This document shows, in pieces, positions 1 through 5,180 of a stretch of 5,180 bases of DNA. The DNA comes from an uncultured Acidobacteriota bacterium (GTDB lineage Bacteria > Acidobacteriota > Terriglobia > Terriglobales > Acidobacteriaceae). The stretch covers positions 1 to 5,180 of the forward strand of contig CAIZGA010000257.1 of the NCBI GenBank assembly GCA_903932385.1, in the 5' to 3' direction. The notes beneath the pieces are model-generated. The model saw only the letters and a list, made by a program, of their open reading frames with translations, was not told where the DNA came from and did no database searches. Positions within the stretch are counted from its first letter, which is position 1. Every line of letters begins with the position of its first letter. Position numbers and translations under genes: made by a program.

Positions 1-323
1 CAGCGGCGCGCGAAACCGGCGTCTACATGAAAGGCACGGCGAAGGTGAGGATTGATGTGCTGCGCTGGCCGGACAATGCATGGAAGCCCGGACACTGGTG
101 CGTACAGGTTGGCGCGTTTCAGCAGGAGCACCACGCCATCCAACTGAAGCACGACCTACTGACCAGCTACGCGAGTTCGACGGTGATTGAGTTCCCCGGC
201 GACACCGGTTACTGGGTGAGGTACAAGTCGCAAACGCTGGACCGGCAGAATGCGGTGCAGGTGGCGAGCTCCATCCACACGGGCGAACCGACGGTGGATG
301 CGTTTCTGGTGCGGCTGGATTGA
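1..323 (+). CDS. rlpA: RlpA-type septal ring protein with SPOR domain, C-terminal part (5' end outside window)
   Basis: The frame is open from the left edge (first full codon at 3) to TGA at 321-323, giving the last 106 residues. The Met at position 27 is internal, because the residues before it (AARETGVYMKGTAKVRIDVL) match the end of the RlpA double-psi beta-barrel, where family members read roughly 'AA.ELG....GTA.VRIEVL'. A short linker follows, then a typical SPOR domain of about 70 residues starting at HWCVQVGAF, with a central GYWVRYKS strand and a final DAFLVRLD strand. In characterised bacteria RlpA is an envelope lipoprotein or lytic transglycosylase. Its SPOR domain binds glycan strands stripped of stem peptides at division sites. 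The signal peptide and the catalytic part of the barrel lie outside the window, so enzyme activity cannot be judged here. The gene converges on the tldE-like gene, with 59 bp between the stop codons. The family call is fairly firm; the symbol is by family only. Confidence 0.8.
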   Translation, partial: AARETGVYMKGTAKVRIDVLRWPDNAWKPGHWCVQVGAFQQEHHAIQLKHDLLTSYASSTVIEFPGDTGYWVRYKSQTLDRQNAVQVASSIHTGEPTVDAFLVRLD

Positions 324-339
324 TGCATTAAAAGCAGAA

Positions 340-365
340 GCGGCCGAAGTAGAAACTTCAGCCGC
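340..365. terminator. Imperfect hairpin between convergent genes, probable terminator
   Basis: GCGGC (340-344) pairs with GCCGC (361-365), and GAAGT (346-350) pairs with ACTTC (355-359). One C/A mismatch separates the two helices, and the loop is AGAA. Read on the - strand, the hairpin is followed by TTCTGCTTTTAATG, a modest T-rich stretch that suits termination of the tldE-like transcript. Read on the + strand, the downstream sequence is less T-rich, so termination of the rlpA-like gene is less certain. It lies 17 bp after the rlpA-like stop and 18 bp after the tldE-like stop. Confidence 0.55.
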
Positions 366-382
366 ATCCCATTCCTGAAAAT

Positions 383-2074
383 TTAATTCTTCGCAGTTAC
401 CGACGGTGGCGGGTAGTAGGGCAGTTTTTGCTGTTCCTCGGTGGCGCGTTTCACGCCGATTTCCTGGAAGAGCAACGACGGCGCGATGATGGTGACGGGC
501 ACATCGCCGTGTTCATTGTCGAGGAAGTTGTCGACATAGGCGTCGTCGCCGGCGGCGGTGATTTCTGTGCGCAGGCTGCGCTGGTCGAGTTCATCGAAGA
601 CTGCGCCGCGGACGAGTTCGCGTTTGCCGTCGGCCACGTTGACGCGGTAGAGCATGCGCGGCGCGAGTTGCGAACCGAGCGTATCGGCAACGTAGTAGCT
701 GTCGAGGCCGGCGTCTTTCGCTTCACTGATCAACTTCTGCTGCATGGCCTGTTTGGATTGCGGCGCGGAGGAACGCACCACCAGCACGCCGACCAGCGAA
801 CGCGAAGCGGCGGCAATGGCGGCGCGGCCGTGGCCGTTGGATTGCGGGAAGTCGCGCACCGGCTCGCGGCAGATGTCGTAATTCTGCAGCAAGCCATGCG
901 CTACCACATCGAGTTTTTGCGCGGGCACGGCTTCATCGTCCACTTCATACGCGCCGATGAGTTGCTTGCCCTGCCAGGTCTTCAGCGTCGGATCGTCGAC
1001 AACGTTGAGGAAGTTGGGCAGCACGCGCTGTTTGTAGCTGGAGGTGTATTCGCCCTGCGTGCGTGCGGTGGTGCCGAGGTCGGGTCGGTCGGCTTCAACA
1101 TTGGGCGCGAAGAGCTCGGTGAAAATATCACTGGCGGCATCGCCCGTGAAAAATACCGGGCCGTAATATTGTTCGCTGACAACGGGCGCGTTGCTCAGGT
1201 CACGCAGAGCGATGAGCAGCTCTCCGACTTTTTTATCCACCACGGCTGCGCTATCGAGCGCGGAGGCAGTGAGCGCCGAGGCGCCGTAGGAGCGGTCGAG
1301 GTGCATGCCGTCGCCGGCCTGCGTACCCACGCCCGCGGTGACGCGATAGATGGGACGCGATTCGCGCACCACGCTGCCCTCAGTGTTGATGGTGTAACGG
1401 TTCAACACCTGCGCGCTGACGCTGGAGATGGAGTACTGAATCTGGTCGGCGAAGCTGCCGAGTTCCGCGTCATGCAGAAAGAGGCCGCTGGTGTGTTCGA
1501 TGCGTTTCTTCCACGCTTCGCGGTCGTAGTCCATATGCGCCAGCGGCTCAATGTGGATGACCGGTTTCTCATGCGAGAAGTCGTCATATGAGGGCGGGAC
1601 TTCAAATCCCTTGAGCTTGGCGAGTTTGTTGGTGTATTGCTGCACGGCACTCTTGTAGGCCATGTCGGTTGCGTTCCAGAGAGAGAAACGCAGCGCATCT
1701 ATATTGTTGTCTGGCGAAGTGAGCACCAGGGTGCCGTCGCCGCGACCGGTGGAGCTGTCTCGGTTGTAGTCGCCGACGCGAACTTCCACACGCACCGCGC
1801 GCTGATGATTGGCATGCTCCTGCGAGACGGCACCGAAGTCGGCACGCGCATCGTAGGAGTCGAGGTCTTCCACGCGGTACTGAATGAAGTACGGCTTCAA
1901 CTGGCCGGGCAACTGCAGCTTGGCCTGCGAACGGGCGAGTTCCATCTGCATGGCCTTGAGGACGGGGTCATCCGTGGGAATGGCTGTCGATGCATTCTGC
2001 GCGAGGAGCAGTGGAGAAACCACGAGCAGAGCGGCGGCAAACAATGCGGTGCGAATTTTAAAGTGACTCATCAT
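383..2074 (-). CDS. Secreted TldE/PmbA-like protein, non-catalytic partner of the upstream TldD-like peptidase
   Basis: The protein has 563 residues. The N-terminus (MMSHFKIRTA, then a hydrophobic run to LLLAQNA at about residue 28) is a Sec-type signal peptide without a lipobox Cys. The mature part parallels the upstream TldD-like protein along its whole length: PYFIQYRVED (61-70) with PYFMSYDVAD, the NTEGSVV stretch (230-236) with SSEGSVV, SNGHGRA (412-418) with the same motif, and VPVTIIAP (525-532) with IPVSAIAP. At the site of the HEVLGH zinc motif it reads TELFAP (319-324), so both His ligands are gone, and the position of the distal Cys ligand is Leu518. This is the expected pattern of a TldE (PmbA) subunit, which in the known TldD/TldE complex lacks the metal site and supports the active subunit. 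It ends in a proline-rich tail (LPYYPPPSV). The start at 2074 overlaps the upstream stop by 4 bp; a second ATG at 2071 could also serve. Peptidase activity on its own is unlikely, and the physiological substrate is unknown. Confidence 0.85.
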   Translation of the reverse strand: MMSHFKIRTALFAAALLVVSPLLLAQNASTAIPTDDPVLKAMQMELARSQAKLQLPGQLKPYFIQYRVEDLDSYDARADFGAVSQEHANHQRAVRVEVRVGDYNRDSSTGRGDGTLVLTSPDNNIDALRFSLWNATDMAYKSAVQQYTNKLAKLKGFEVPPSYDDFSHEKPVIHIEPLAHMDYDREAWKKRIEHTSGLFLHDAELGSFADQIQYSISSVSAQVLNRYTINTEGSVVRESRPIYRVTAGVGTQAGDGMHLDRSYGASALTASALDSAAVVDKKVGELLIALRDLSNAPVVSEQYYGPVFFTGDAASDIFTELFAPNVEADRPDLGTTARTQGEYTSSYKQRVLPNFLNVVDDPTLKTWQGKQLIGAYEVDDEAVPAQKLDVVAHGLLQNYDICREPVRDFPQSNGHGRAAIAAASRSLVGVLVVRSSAPQSKQAMQQKLISEAKDAGLDSYYVADTLGSQLAPRMLYRVNVADGKRELVRGAVFDELDQRSLRTEITAAGDDAYVDNFLDNEHGDVPVTIIAPSLLFQEIGVKRATEEQQKLPYYPPPSVTAKN

Positions 2075-3867
2075 TTCGCGCTCTCCTTGCCGGTGCTGTT
2101 GTCTGCGGCCGGCGGCGGCAGGATGGGCGGCTTGGCAGTGCCCTGCGCCTGCTTCTGCGTTTCCATTTCAGAGACGAGCATGGCGGGTGCAATCGCCGAG
2201 ACGGGAATGCTGCCCGACTCCGCGCCGCAGTCGCCGTTGAAAACATCCTGCTTGTCTCCGGTGACGACGATGCGATTGAGCGATGCCAGCGGCGTGCCGA
2301 CGATGCTGACGCCGCGCACGAGTTCATCGGGGCGGCCATCCACATACACGCGATAGACCATGAGCGGCACGACGGAATATGCCTGCGGCGAGCGGCGCGT
2401 GGTGACGGCGAAGCCCGACGAAATATCTTCAAAGAAAAGACCGTACGGCTTGCCCTGTTTCTTTGCTTCGTCAATCAACATCTGGCGAAGTTTTGCATCG
2501 GGCACCTGGTTGGTGGAGCTGACGATGAGATTGCCCTGGCGGCCGGTGGGCATGTAACCGGTCTGCGCGCGACCGTGGCCGTTGGAGTCGGCAAAGCTGG
2601 CGATGGGCTGACGCGACATCAAAAATGTTTTCAGCACGCCGTTCTGGATGAGGTCGACATCGCGCGCGGGCTGGCCTTCATCATCGTGACTATAGTGGCC
2701 GCTGAGTGCGATGCCGTTGAAGCTGGCGAGAGTCGGGTTGTCGGAAACGCTGAGGAAGGGCGGCAGAATTTGCTTGCCGAGGTCCTTGGTGAAGGTCTGG
2801 CCCTCTTCGTCGCCGCGCTGGCGTTGGCCTTCGAGACGATGGCCGAGCACTTCATGGAAGAAGACGGCAGCGGCGCGTCCGGAAAGAATTGCCGGGCCGT
2901 TGAAGGGCTGAGTGACCGGGGCCACGCGCAAGGCTTCCAGTTCACGCGCCAGCCGATTGATGGTGGCGGTGATGGTGGCATCATCGGGAAGGCCATCGGG
3001 CGTGCGCGCTTCAAACGTTTCTTCGCGATAGAGGTCCATGCCGTCATCGGCGCGAGTGGAGCAGAAAATAATCAGACGCGTGAGCGGGTACGGCGTGGTG
3101 ACAACGCTGCCTTCGCTGGAGACCAGATAGTCTGTCTCATCCTGCACGCTCATGGAGATGCTGCTGGAAAAAACGTGCGGGTACTGTTTGAAGATGCCGG
3201 AGAGGCGGCTGAGTTTTTCTTCCCACAATTTTCTGTCGACGGTTGCGGGCTTCACGGCGGGTTCAATGGAAGTGACCGGCGGTGCGATGGAAAAATCCGG
3301 CGAGGTGTCTTCTTCTTTGGCGCGAACCTGCGTTTCCGTTTTCACGGTGAGGTAGGTGGCCAGCGCGTTGCCGTAGCCGCGATTGGTGGCCCACCATAAT
3401 GTGTGTTCGATGGCGGGAATATCATCGGCCAGCGGCAGCGTGACCGAGTTGATGGCGGAGCTGCGATGCGTGCCGTGGGTGTTGTCGAGCTTGGGGTCGC
3501 CGATGCGCACCTGCACATCCACATCGCGCGAGTGGCCCTGTTCAGAATTAAGTACGGCACCGTATTGCGCGGTGATGCTGGTGGTCCAGGCGTCGGCCAC
3601 GTCGTAGCTCATGAAGTAGGGAGTCATGGCCGGATTGGCGGCGTCGCTGCCGGTTTTGCCCAGCGTGGTCATGGCGCGATGCAGTTCCTTCTTCATTGCG
3701 TCCAGCAGCACAGTGTCTGCCGGTTGCGAGGCCGCGGCATTTGCTTCCGCCAACAACAACGCGGGCGACGCGGCGAGGAAGAAGACAGCGGCAGTCATGC
3801 ACAGCTTGCGAATTGGCATAGAAGTGGCGTGGCTCAAACGTTGGGCTCGTTGATGGATGCTTGGCAT
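2071..3867 (-). CDS. Secreted TldD-like zinc metallopeptidase (PmbA/TldD family, catalytic subunit)
   Basis: The protein has 598 residues. The family's zinc motif HEVLGH is at 338-343 (bases 2839-2856), in the context LSGRAAAVFFHEVLGHRLEG, which matches the TldD form HExxxH followed by LEG. The third predicted ligand is Cys547 in NGDCGAESG, aligned with the 'CGK.GQ..PV' end of TldD. SNGHGRA (428-434) corresponds to the conserved Gly/Asn/Arg segment near the peptide-binding site. Known TldD/TldE complexes cut unfolded peptides in the cytoplasm, for example during microcin B17 maturation and antitoxin turnover. Here residues 17-44 (MPIRKLCMTAAVFFLAASPA onward to EANA) form a Sec signal peptide, so export is predicted. 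The chosen ATG at 3867 is the first after an in-frame TAA (at about 3925) and has a weak purine-rich leader. Met17 at 3819 would give a more typical signal peptide, but I see no good Shine-Dalgarno before it. The protein ends in a Pro-rich tail (PPILPPPAAD). It is the first gene of a two-gene operon with the tldE-like gene. The substrate is unknown. Confidence 0.88.
   Translation of the reverse strand: MPSIHQRAQRLSHATSMPIRKLCMTAAVFFLAASPALLLAEANAAASQPADTVLLDAMKKELHRAMTTLGKTGSDAANPAMTPYFMSYDVADAWTTSITAQYGAVLNSEQGHSRDVDVQVRIGDPKLDNTHGTHRSSAINSVTLPLADDIPAIEHTLWWATNRGYGNALATYLTVKTETQVRAKEEDTSPDFSIAPPVTSIEPAVKPATVDRKLWEEKLSRLSGIFKQYPHVFSSSISMSVQDETDYLVSSEGSVVTTPYPLTRLIIFCSTRADDGMDLYREETFEARTPDGLPDDATITATINRLARELEALRVAPVTQPFNGPAILSGRAAAVFFHEVLGHRLEGQRQRGDEEGQTFTKDLGKQILPPFLSVSDNPTLASFNGIALSGHYSHDDEGQPARDVDLIQNGVLKTFLMSRQPIASFADSNGHGRAQTGYMPTGRQGNLIVSSTNQVPDAKLRQMLIDEAKKQGKPYGLFFEDISSGFAVTTRRSPQAYSVVPLMVYRVYVDGRPDELVRGVSIVGTPLASLNRIVVTGDKQDVFNGDCGAESGSIPVSAIAPAMLVSEMETQKQAQGTAKPPILPPPAADNSTGKESAK
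2083..2088 (-). promoter_or_regulatory. Shine-Dalgarno AAGGAG of the tldE-like gene, inside the end of the tldD-like gene
   Basis: On the - strand AAGGAG lies 8 nt before the ATG at 2074-2072. It falls within the last codons of the upstream gene, whose TGA (2073-2071) overlaps the start as ATGATGA. The strong site and the overlap indicate translational coupling, which favours balanced amounts of the two subunits. Confidence 0.75.
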
Positions 3868-4033
3868 TCTCTCTTTGACCTGGTTCTTTCTCTGCGACAG
3901 TGGCGGAGCAAGCGTGCATGGGTATTACGAGTTCTGAAATTGCAGCATACAGCAGATTGGACTCGTTCGCATCCGGCGGCGATAGCCGAAGGTACCGGTG
4001 TATTTGCAGCGGAATCCATTTAGAATTGCCGGC
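3868..4033. other. Divergent intergenic region between the tldD-like and HIT genes
   Basis: These 166 bp must hold the promoters of both flanking transcripts. On the - strand I find only weak sigma70-like matches (for example TATGCT around 3938-3943) without a convincing -35 partner, so I make no promoter call for the tld operon. Reading frames that cross the region on either strand lack family features and are not called. No clear operator palindrome or repeat was seen. Confidence 0.5.
4021..4026 (+). promoter_or_regulatory. Candidate -10 element (TAGAAT) for the HIT gene, placed for a leaderless mRNA
   Basis: TAGAAT matches the TATAAT consensus at 5 of 6 positions and is followed by 7 nt (TGCCGGC) and then the ATG at 4034. 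Transcription would therefore begin at or next to the start codon. No Shine-Dalgarno is visible before this ATG. The -35 region at the usual spacing (about 3998-4003) is a poor match, so the assignment is tentative. Confidence 0.35.
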
Positions 4034-4375
4034 ATGAGCGACTGCCTGTTCTGCAAGATTGTTTCCGGGGCCATCCCGTCAAAAAAAGTTTATGAAGACG
4101 AGACGAGCTACGCCTTCAGCGATATTCATCCGCAGGCGCCGACGCATGTGCTGCTGGTGCCGCGCAAACACATTGCGTCGCTGGACCATGCCGATGCCGC
4201 AGACACGGCACTGCTGGGCGAGTTGATGGCGACCGCGACAAAGCTGGCCGCGACGCTGGGGCTGGGCAAGGGCTATCGCGTGGTCATCAACACCGGTGCC
4301 GACGGCGGACAGACGGTAGACCATCTGCATCTGCATCTGCTGGGCGGACGCGCAATGAGCTGGCCTCCGGGATAA
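4034..4375 (+). CDS. HIT-family (HINT-like) nucleotide-binding hydrolase
   Basis: The protein has 113 residues, the usual length for bacterial HINT proteins. It starts MSDCLFCKI, the conserved N-terminus with a CxxC pair (Cys4, Cys7) that binds zinc in many members. Next comes the family segment DIHPQAPTHVLLVPRKHI (30-47), then NTGADGGQTVDHLHLHLLGG. This last holds the histidine triad His97-x-His99-x-His101, whose middle His is the expected catalytic nucleophile. The C-terminus GGRAMSWPPG is the typical HINT ending. Members hydrolyse purine nucleoside phosphoramidates such as adenylated lysine conjugates; the physiological role in bacteria is often unclear. An in-frame GTG at 3998 would add 12 residues, but the family N-terminus begins at MSDC, so 4034 is preferred. 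It is a single-gene unit, transcribed divergently from the tldD-like gene and ending before a strong terminator. All key residues are present. Confidence 0.93.
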   Translation: MSDCLFCKIVSGAIPSKKVYEDETSYAFSDIHPQAPTHVLLVPRKHIASLDHADAADTALLGELMATATKLAATLGLGKGYRVVINTGADGGQTVDHLHLHLLGGRAMSWPPG

Positions 4376-4394
4376 TCTTCGCAAATAAATACAC

Positions 4395-4430
4395 AAAGGC
4401 CCGCATGGCGATGACGCGATGCGGGCCTTT
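4395..4430. terminator. Bidirectional intrinsic terminator between the HIT gene and the receiver gene
   Basis: AAAGGCCCGCAT (4395-4406) is perfectly complementary to ATGCGGGCCTTT (4419-4430), a 12-bp GC-rich stem. Inside it, after a G/G mismatch, GCG and CGC (4408-4410, 4415-4417) can pair around an ATGA loop. On the + strand the stem is followed by TGTATTTTGT, giving a T-rich tract starting in the stem (TTTTGTATTTT). On the - strand it is followed by GTGTATTTATTTG. It lies 19 bp after the HIT stop and 17 bp after the stop of the convergent receiver gene, so it can serve both. Confidence 0.9.
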
Positions 4431-4447
4431 TGTATTTTGTGGAAGAT

Positions 4448-5180
4448 TTAAAACGGCTGCATTTCGTTTTCTTCTTCTTCCAGGCCGTAGCGGCGCAGCA
4501 GGTTGGGAAGGTTCTGCGAGAAGGCAGAGCGCGGCATGACCACGTCACAGCCAGCTTCGGTGGCCTTCAACTTCAGGTCGCCCTGCAGGTGCGTGACGAA
4601 CCCGATGATGGAAGTGGACTTCTTCATCTTGGAGCGCAGCTTGGGAATCAGCGTGAGCGGCTTGACGTTGAGCGTATTCAGATCGAACACAATCAGGCCG
4701 GGGCGGGACTCTTCCGGCAGCTCAACCAGCTCGGCAAGCAGGTCGCGGTCCTGCTTCACAAACTCCACCTTGATGCCGAGTTTGCGCGCGGTTTCGTTGA
4801 TTTTTGCCAGGAAGAAGAGGTCTTCGATATAGCAGAAGATGCGAGTGGGTGCGTCTTCGCGAATCGGGGCCGGCGGCGTATCGGCAACGTTGTAGTTGAT
4901 GTTGCCGTTGCCATTTCCGTTGTTGTAGCCATTGTGGTTGTGGTTCACATTGCCATTGGCATTGGAGTAGCCATTGCCGTGATTGCCTTTGTAGGCATTG
5001 CCATTGCTCAGCTGGATGGTGGACGGCGGCGCTTCTGCGACATTGCCGTTGGCGATGCGATAACTGTGGTCCATGGGACCGACGAAAGCTGCCGGCTGGC
5101 GACGCTGCTTGCCCTGGCGGCGGCGACCCTGATTATTGCCATTACCGTTGCCATTGCTGCTGTTGCCCGGATTGGCCTGG
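4448..5180 (-). CDS. Degenerate response-regulator receiver protein with Asn/Gly-rich N-terminal region (5' end outside window)
   Basis: The frame runs open from the right edge to TAA at 4450-4448, giving 243 residues. An ATG at 5074 would give 208 residues, but it has no Shine-Dalgarno, and the 35 codons upstream encode the same kind of sequence (an Asn/Gly/Ser run, then GRRRQGKQRRQPAAFVGP). I therefore treat the gene as partial. Numbering from that Met, residues 22-63 are Asn/Gly-rich, 64-76 form a Pro-containing linker, and about 77-196 fold like a CheY receiver. The receiver shows a beta1 strand ending in the acidic pair Glu84-Asp85, a probable phospho-acceptor Asp131 in LIVFDLNT, Thr161 in GFVTH, and VVMPRSAF, where the usual Lys-Pro is replaced by Arg182-Ser. 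The tail is acidic (LEEEENEMQPF). No output domain follows the receiver. The basic stretch could bind nucleic acid, but that is inference. It might be a stand-alone signalling or scaffold protein, or the C-terminal domain of a larger one. The function is unknown. Confidence 0.75.
   Translation of the reverse strand, partial: QANPGNSSNGNGNGNNQGRRRQGKQRRQPAAFVGPMDHSYRIANGNVAEAPPSTIQLSNGNAYKGNHGNGYSNANGNVNHNHNGYNNGNGNGNINYNVADTPPAPIREDAPTRIFCYIEDLFFLAKINETARKLGIKVEFVKQDRDLLAELVELPEESRPGLIVFDLNTLNVKPLTLIPKLRSKMKKSTSIIGFVTHLQGDLKLKATEAGCDVVMPRSAFSQNLPNLLRRYGLEEEENEMQPF
4886..5011 (-). repeat. Low-complexity Asn/Gly-coding tract within the receiver gene
   Basis: On the - strand this stretch is built from imperfect repeats of AAT/AAC and GGC/GGT codons with scattered His and Tyr codons, encoding runs such as NGYNNGNGNGNINYN. 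On the + strand it shows as recurring GCCATT and GCCGTT hexamers. Codon usage varies between copies (AAT and AAC, GGC and GGT), which suggests selection for the amino-acid composition rather than a fresh DNA expansion. Confidence 0.8.
5132..5173 (-). repeat. Second Asn/Gly/Ser-rich low-complexity tract, upstream in the same frame
   Basis: In the same frame as the receiver protein, these codons read NPGNSSNGNGNGNN. They are separated from the first tract by a basic stretch (RRRQGKQRRQ, about 5096-5125) and by PAAFVGPMDHSYR. The matching composition on both sides of the ATG at 5074 is the main reason to believe translation begins outside the window. Confidence 0.7.

Noticed and set aside
428..1591. 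A 387-codon open frame on the + strand opposite the tldE-like gene
   Set aside because: It lies entirely antisense to a gene with strong family evidence. Its product is an Ala/Val/Gly/Arg-rich mixture without recognisable motifs, as expected from the GC-rich codon positions of the true gene.
1637..2356. A 239-codon + strand frame spanning the junction of the two tld-like genes
   Set aside because: It overlaps two confident genes on the opposite strand and has no family features.
2575..3399. A 274-codon open frame on the + strand opposite the tldD-like gene
   Set aside because: It is antisense to the zinc-motif region of a well-supported gene, shows no domain or signal peptide, and its composition is typical of a shadow frame.
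383..3867. A ribosomal-peptide maturation cluster built around TldD/TldE, as in microcin B17
   Set aside because: No small precursor gene, cyclodehydratase, radical SAM enzyme or dedicated exporter is visible in the window, and both proteins appear to be exported.
3834..4019. A 61-codon - strand frame in the divergent region upstream of the tldD-like gene
   Set aside because: It has no convincing Shine-Dalgarno or domain and fills a region that must carry promoters. A leader peptide cannot be excluded but has no support.
3403..4023. A 206-codon + strand frame crossing the 5' end of the tldD-like gene and the divergent region
   Set aside because: It overlaps the signal-peptide region of a supported gene, has no recognisable motif, and ends just before the HIT start; most of it is a shadow frame.
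4886..5173. A possible CRISPR-like or tandem repeat array seen as repeated GCCATT/GCCGTT units
   Set aside because: Units are short, irregular and in codon phase with the Asn/Gly-rich protein. There are no spacers of constant length.

Overview
The window comes from a moderately GC-rich bacterial chromosome (GC-rich third codon positions, roughly 55-60 % G+C by eye). The gene content best fits the Acidobacteriota (Terriglobia-like soil acidobacteria). The clues are a secreted TldD/TldE-type pair and a degenerate receiver protein with a very Asn/Gly-rich linker. This placement is inferred from remembered family distribution, not from a search. Nothing looks like a phage, plasmid, insertion sequence, CRISPR array, tRNA or rRNA.

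Layout, left to right. (1) Positions 1-323, + strand: the 3' end of an RlpA-type protein, comprising the last strand of the double-psi beta-barrel and a C-terminal SPOR domain. (2) Positions 324-382: a short convergent gap with an imperfect hairpin (340-365), probably a terminator. (3) Positions 383-3867, - strand: a two-gene operon of paralogous secreted proteins. The upstream gene (2071-3867) is a TldD-like metallopeptidase with an intact HExxxH motif and the distal Cys ligand. The downstream gene (383-2074) is a TldE/PmbA-like partner that has lost all three predicted zinc ligands. The two overlap by 4 bp (ATGA), with a strong Shine-Dalgarno inside the end of the first gene. (4) Positions 3868-4033: a divergent intergenic region. 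(5) Positions 4034-4375, + strand: a complete HIT-family (HINT-like) nucleotide-binding protein, possibly translated from a leaderless mRNA. (6) Positions 4395-4430: a perfect 12-bp inverted repeat, a bidirectional terminator between convergent genes. (7) Position 4448 to the right edge, - strand: the C-terminal part of a protein with Asn/Gly-rich and Arg/Lys-rich low-complexity sequence followed by a degenerate response-regulator receiver domain. Its reading frame stays open past the window edge.

How the genes relate. The only clear functional unit is the TldD-like/TldE-like pair. By analogy with cytoplasmic TldD/TldE, it probably forms a heterodimer with one catalytic and one structural subunit. 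Here both subunits carry signal peptides and should act outside the cytoplasm. The RlpA, HIT and receiver genes look like independent neighbours.

The most interesting items are the secreted TldD/TldE pair with its clean split between catalytic and non-catalytic subunits and matching proline-rich tails, and the low-complexity receiver protein. I see no wholly new multi-gene system.
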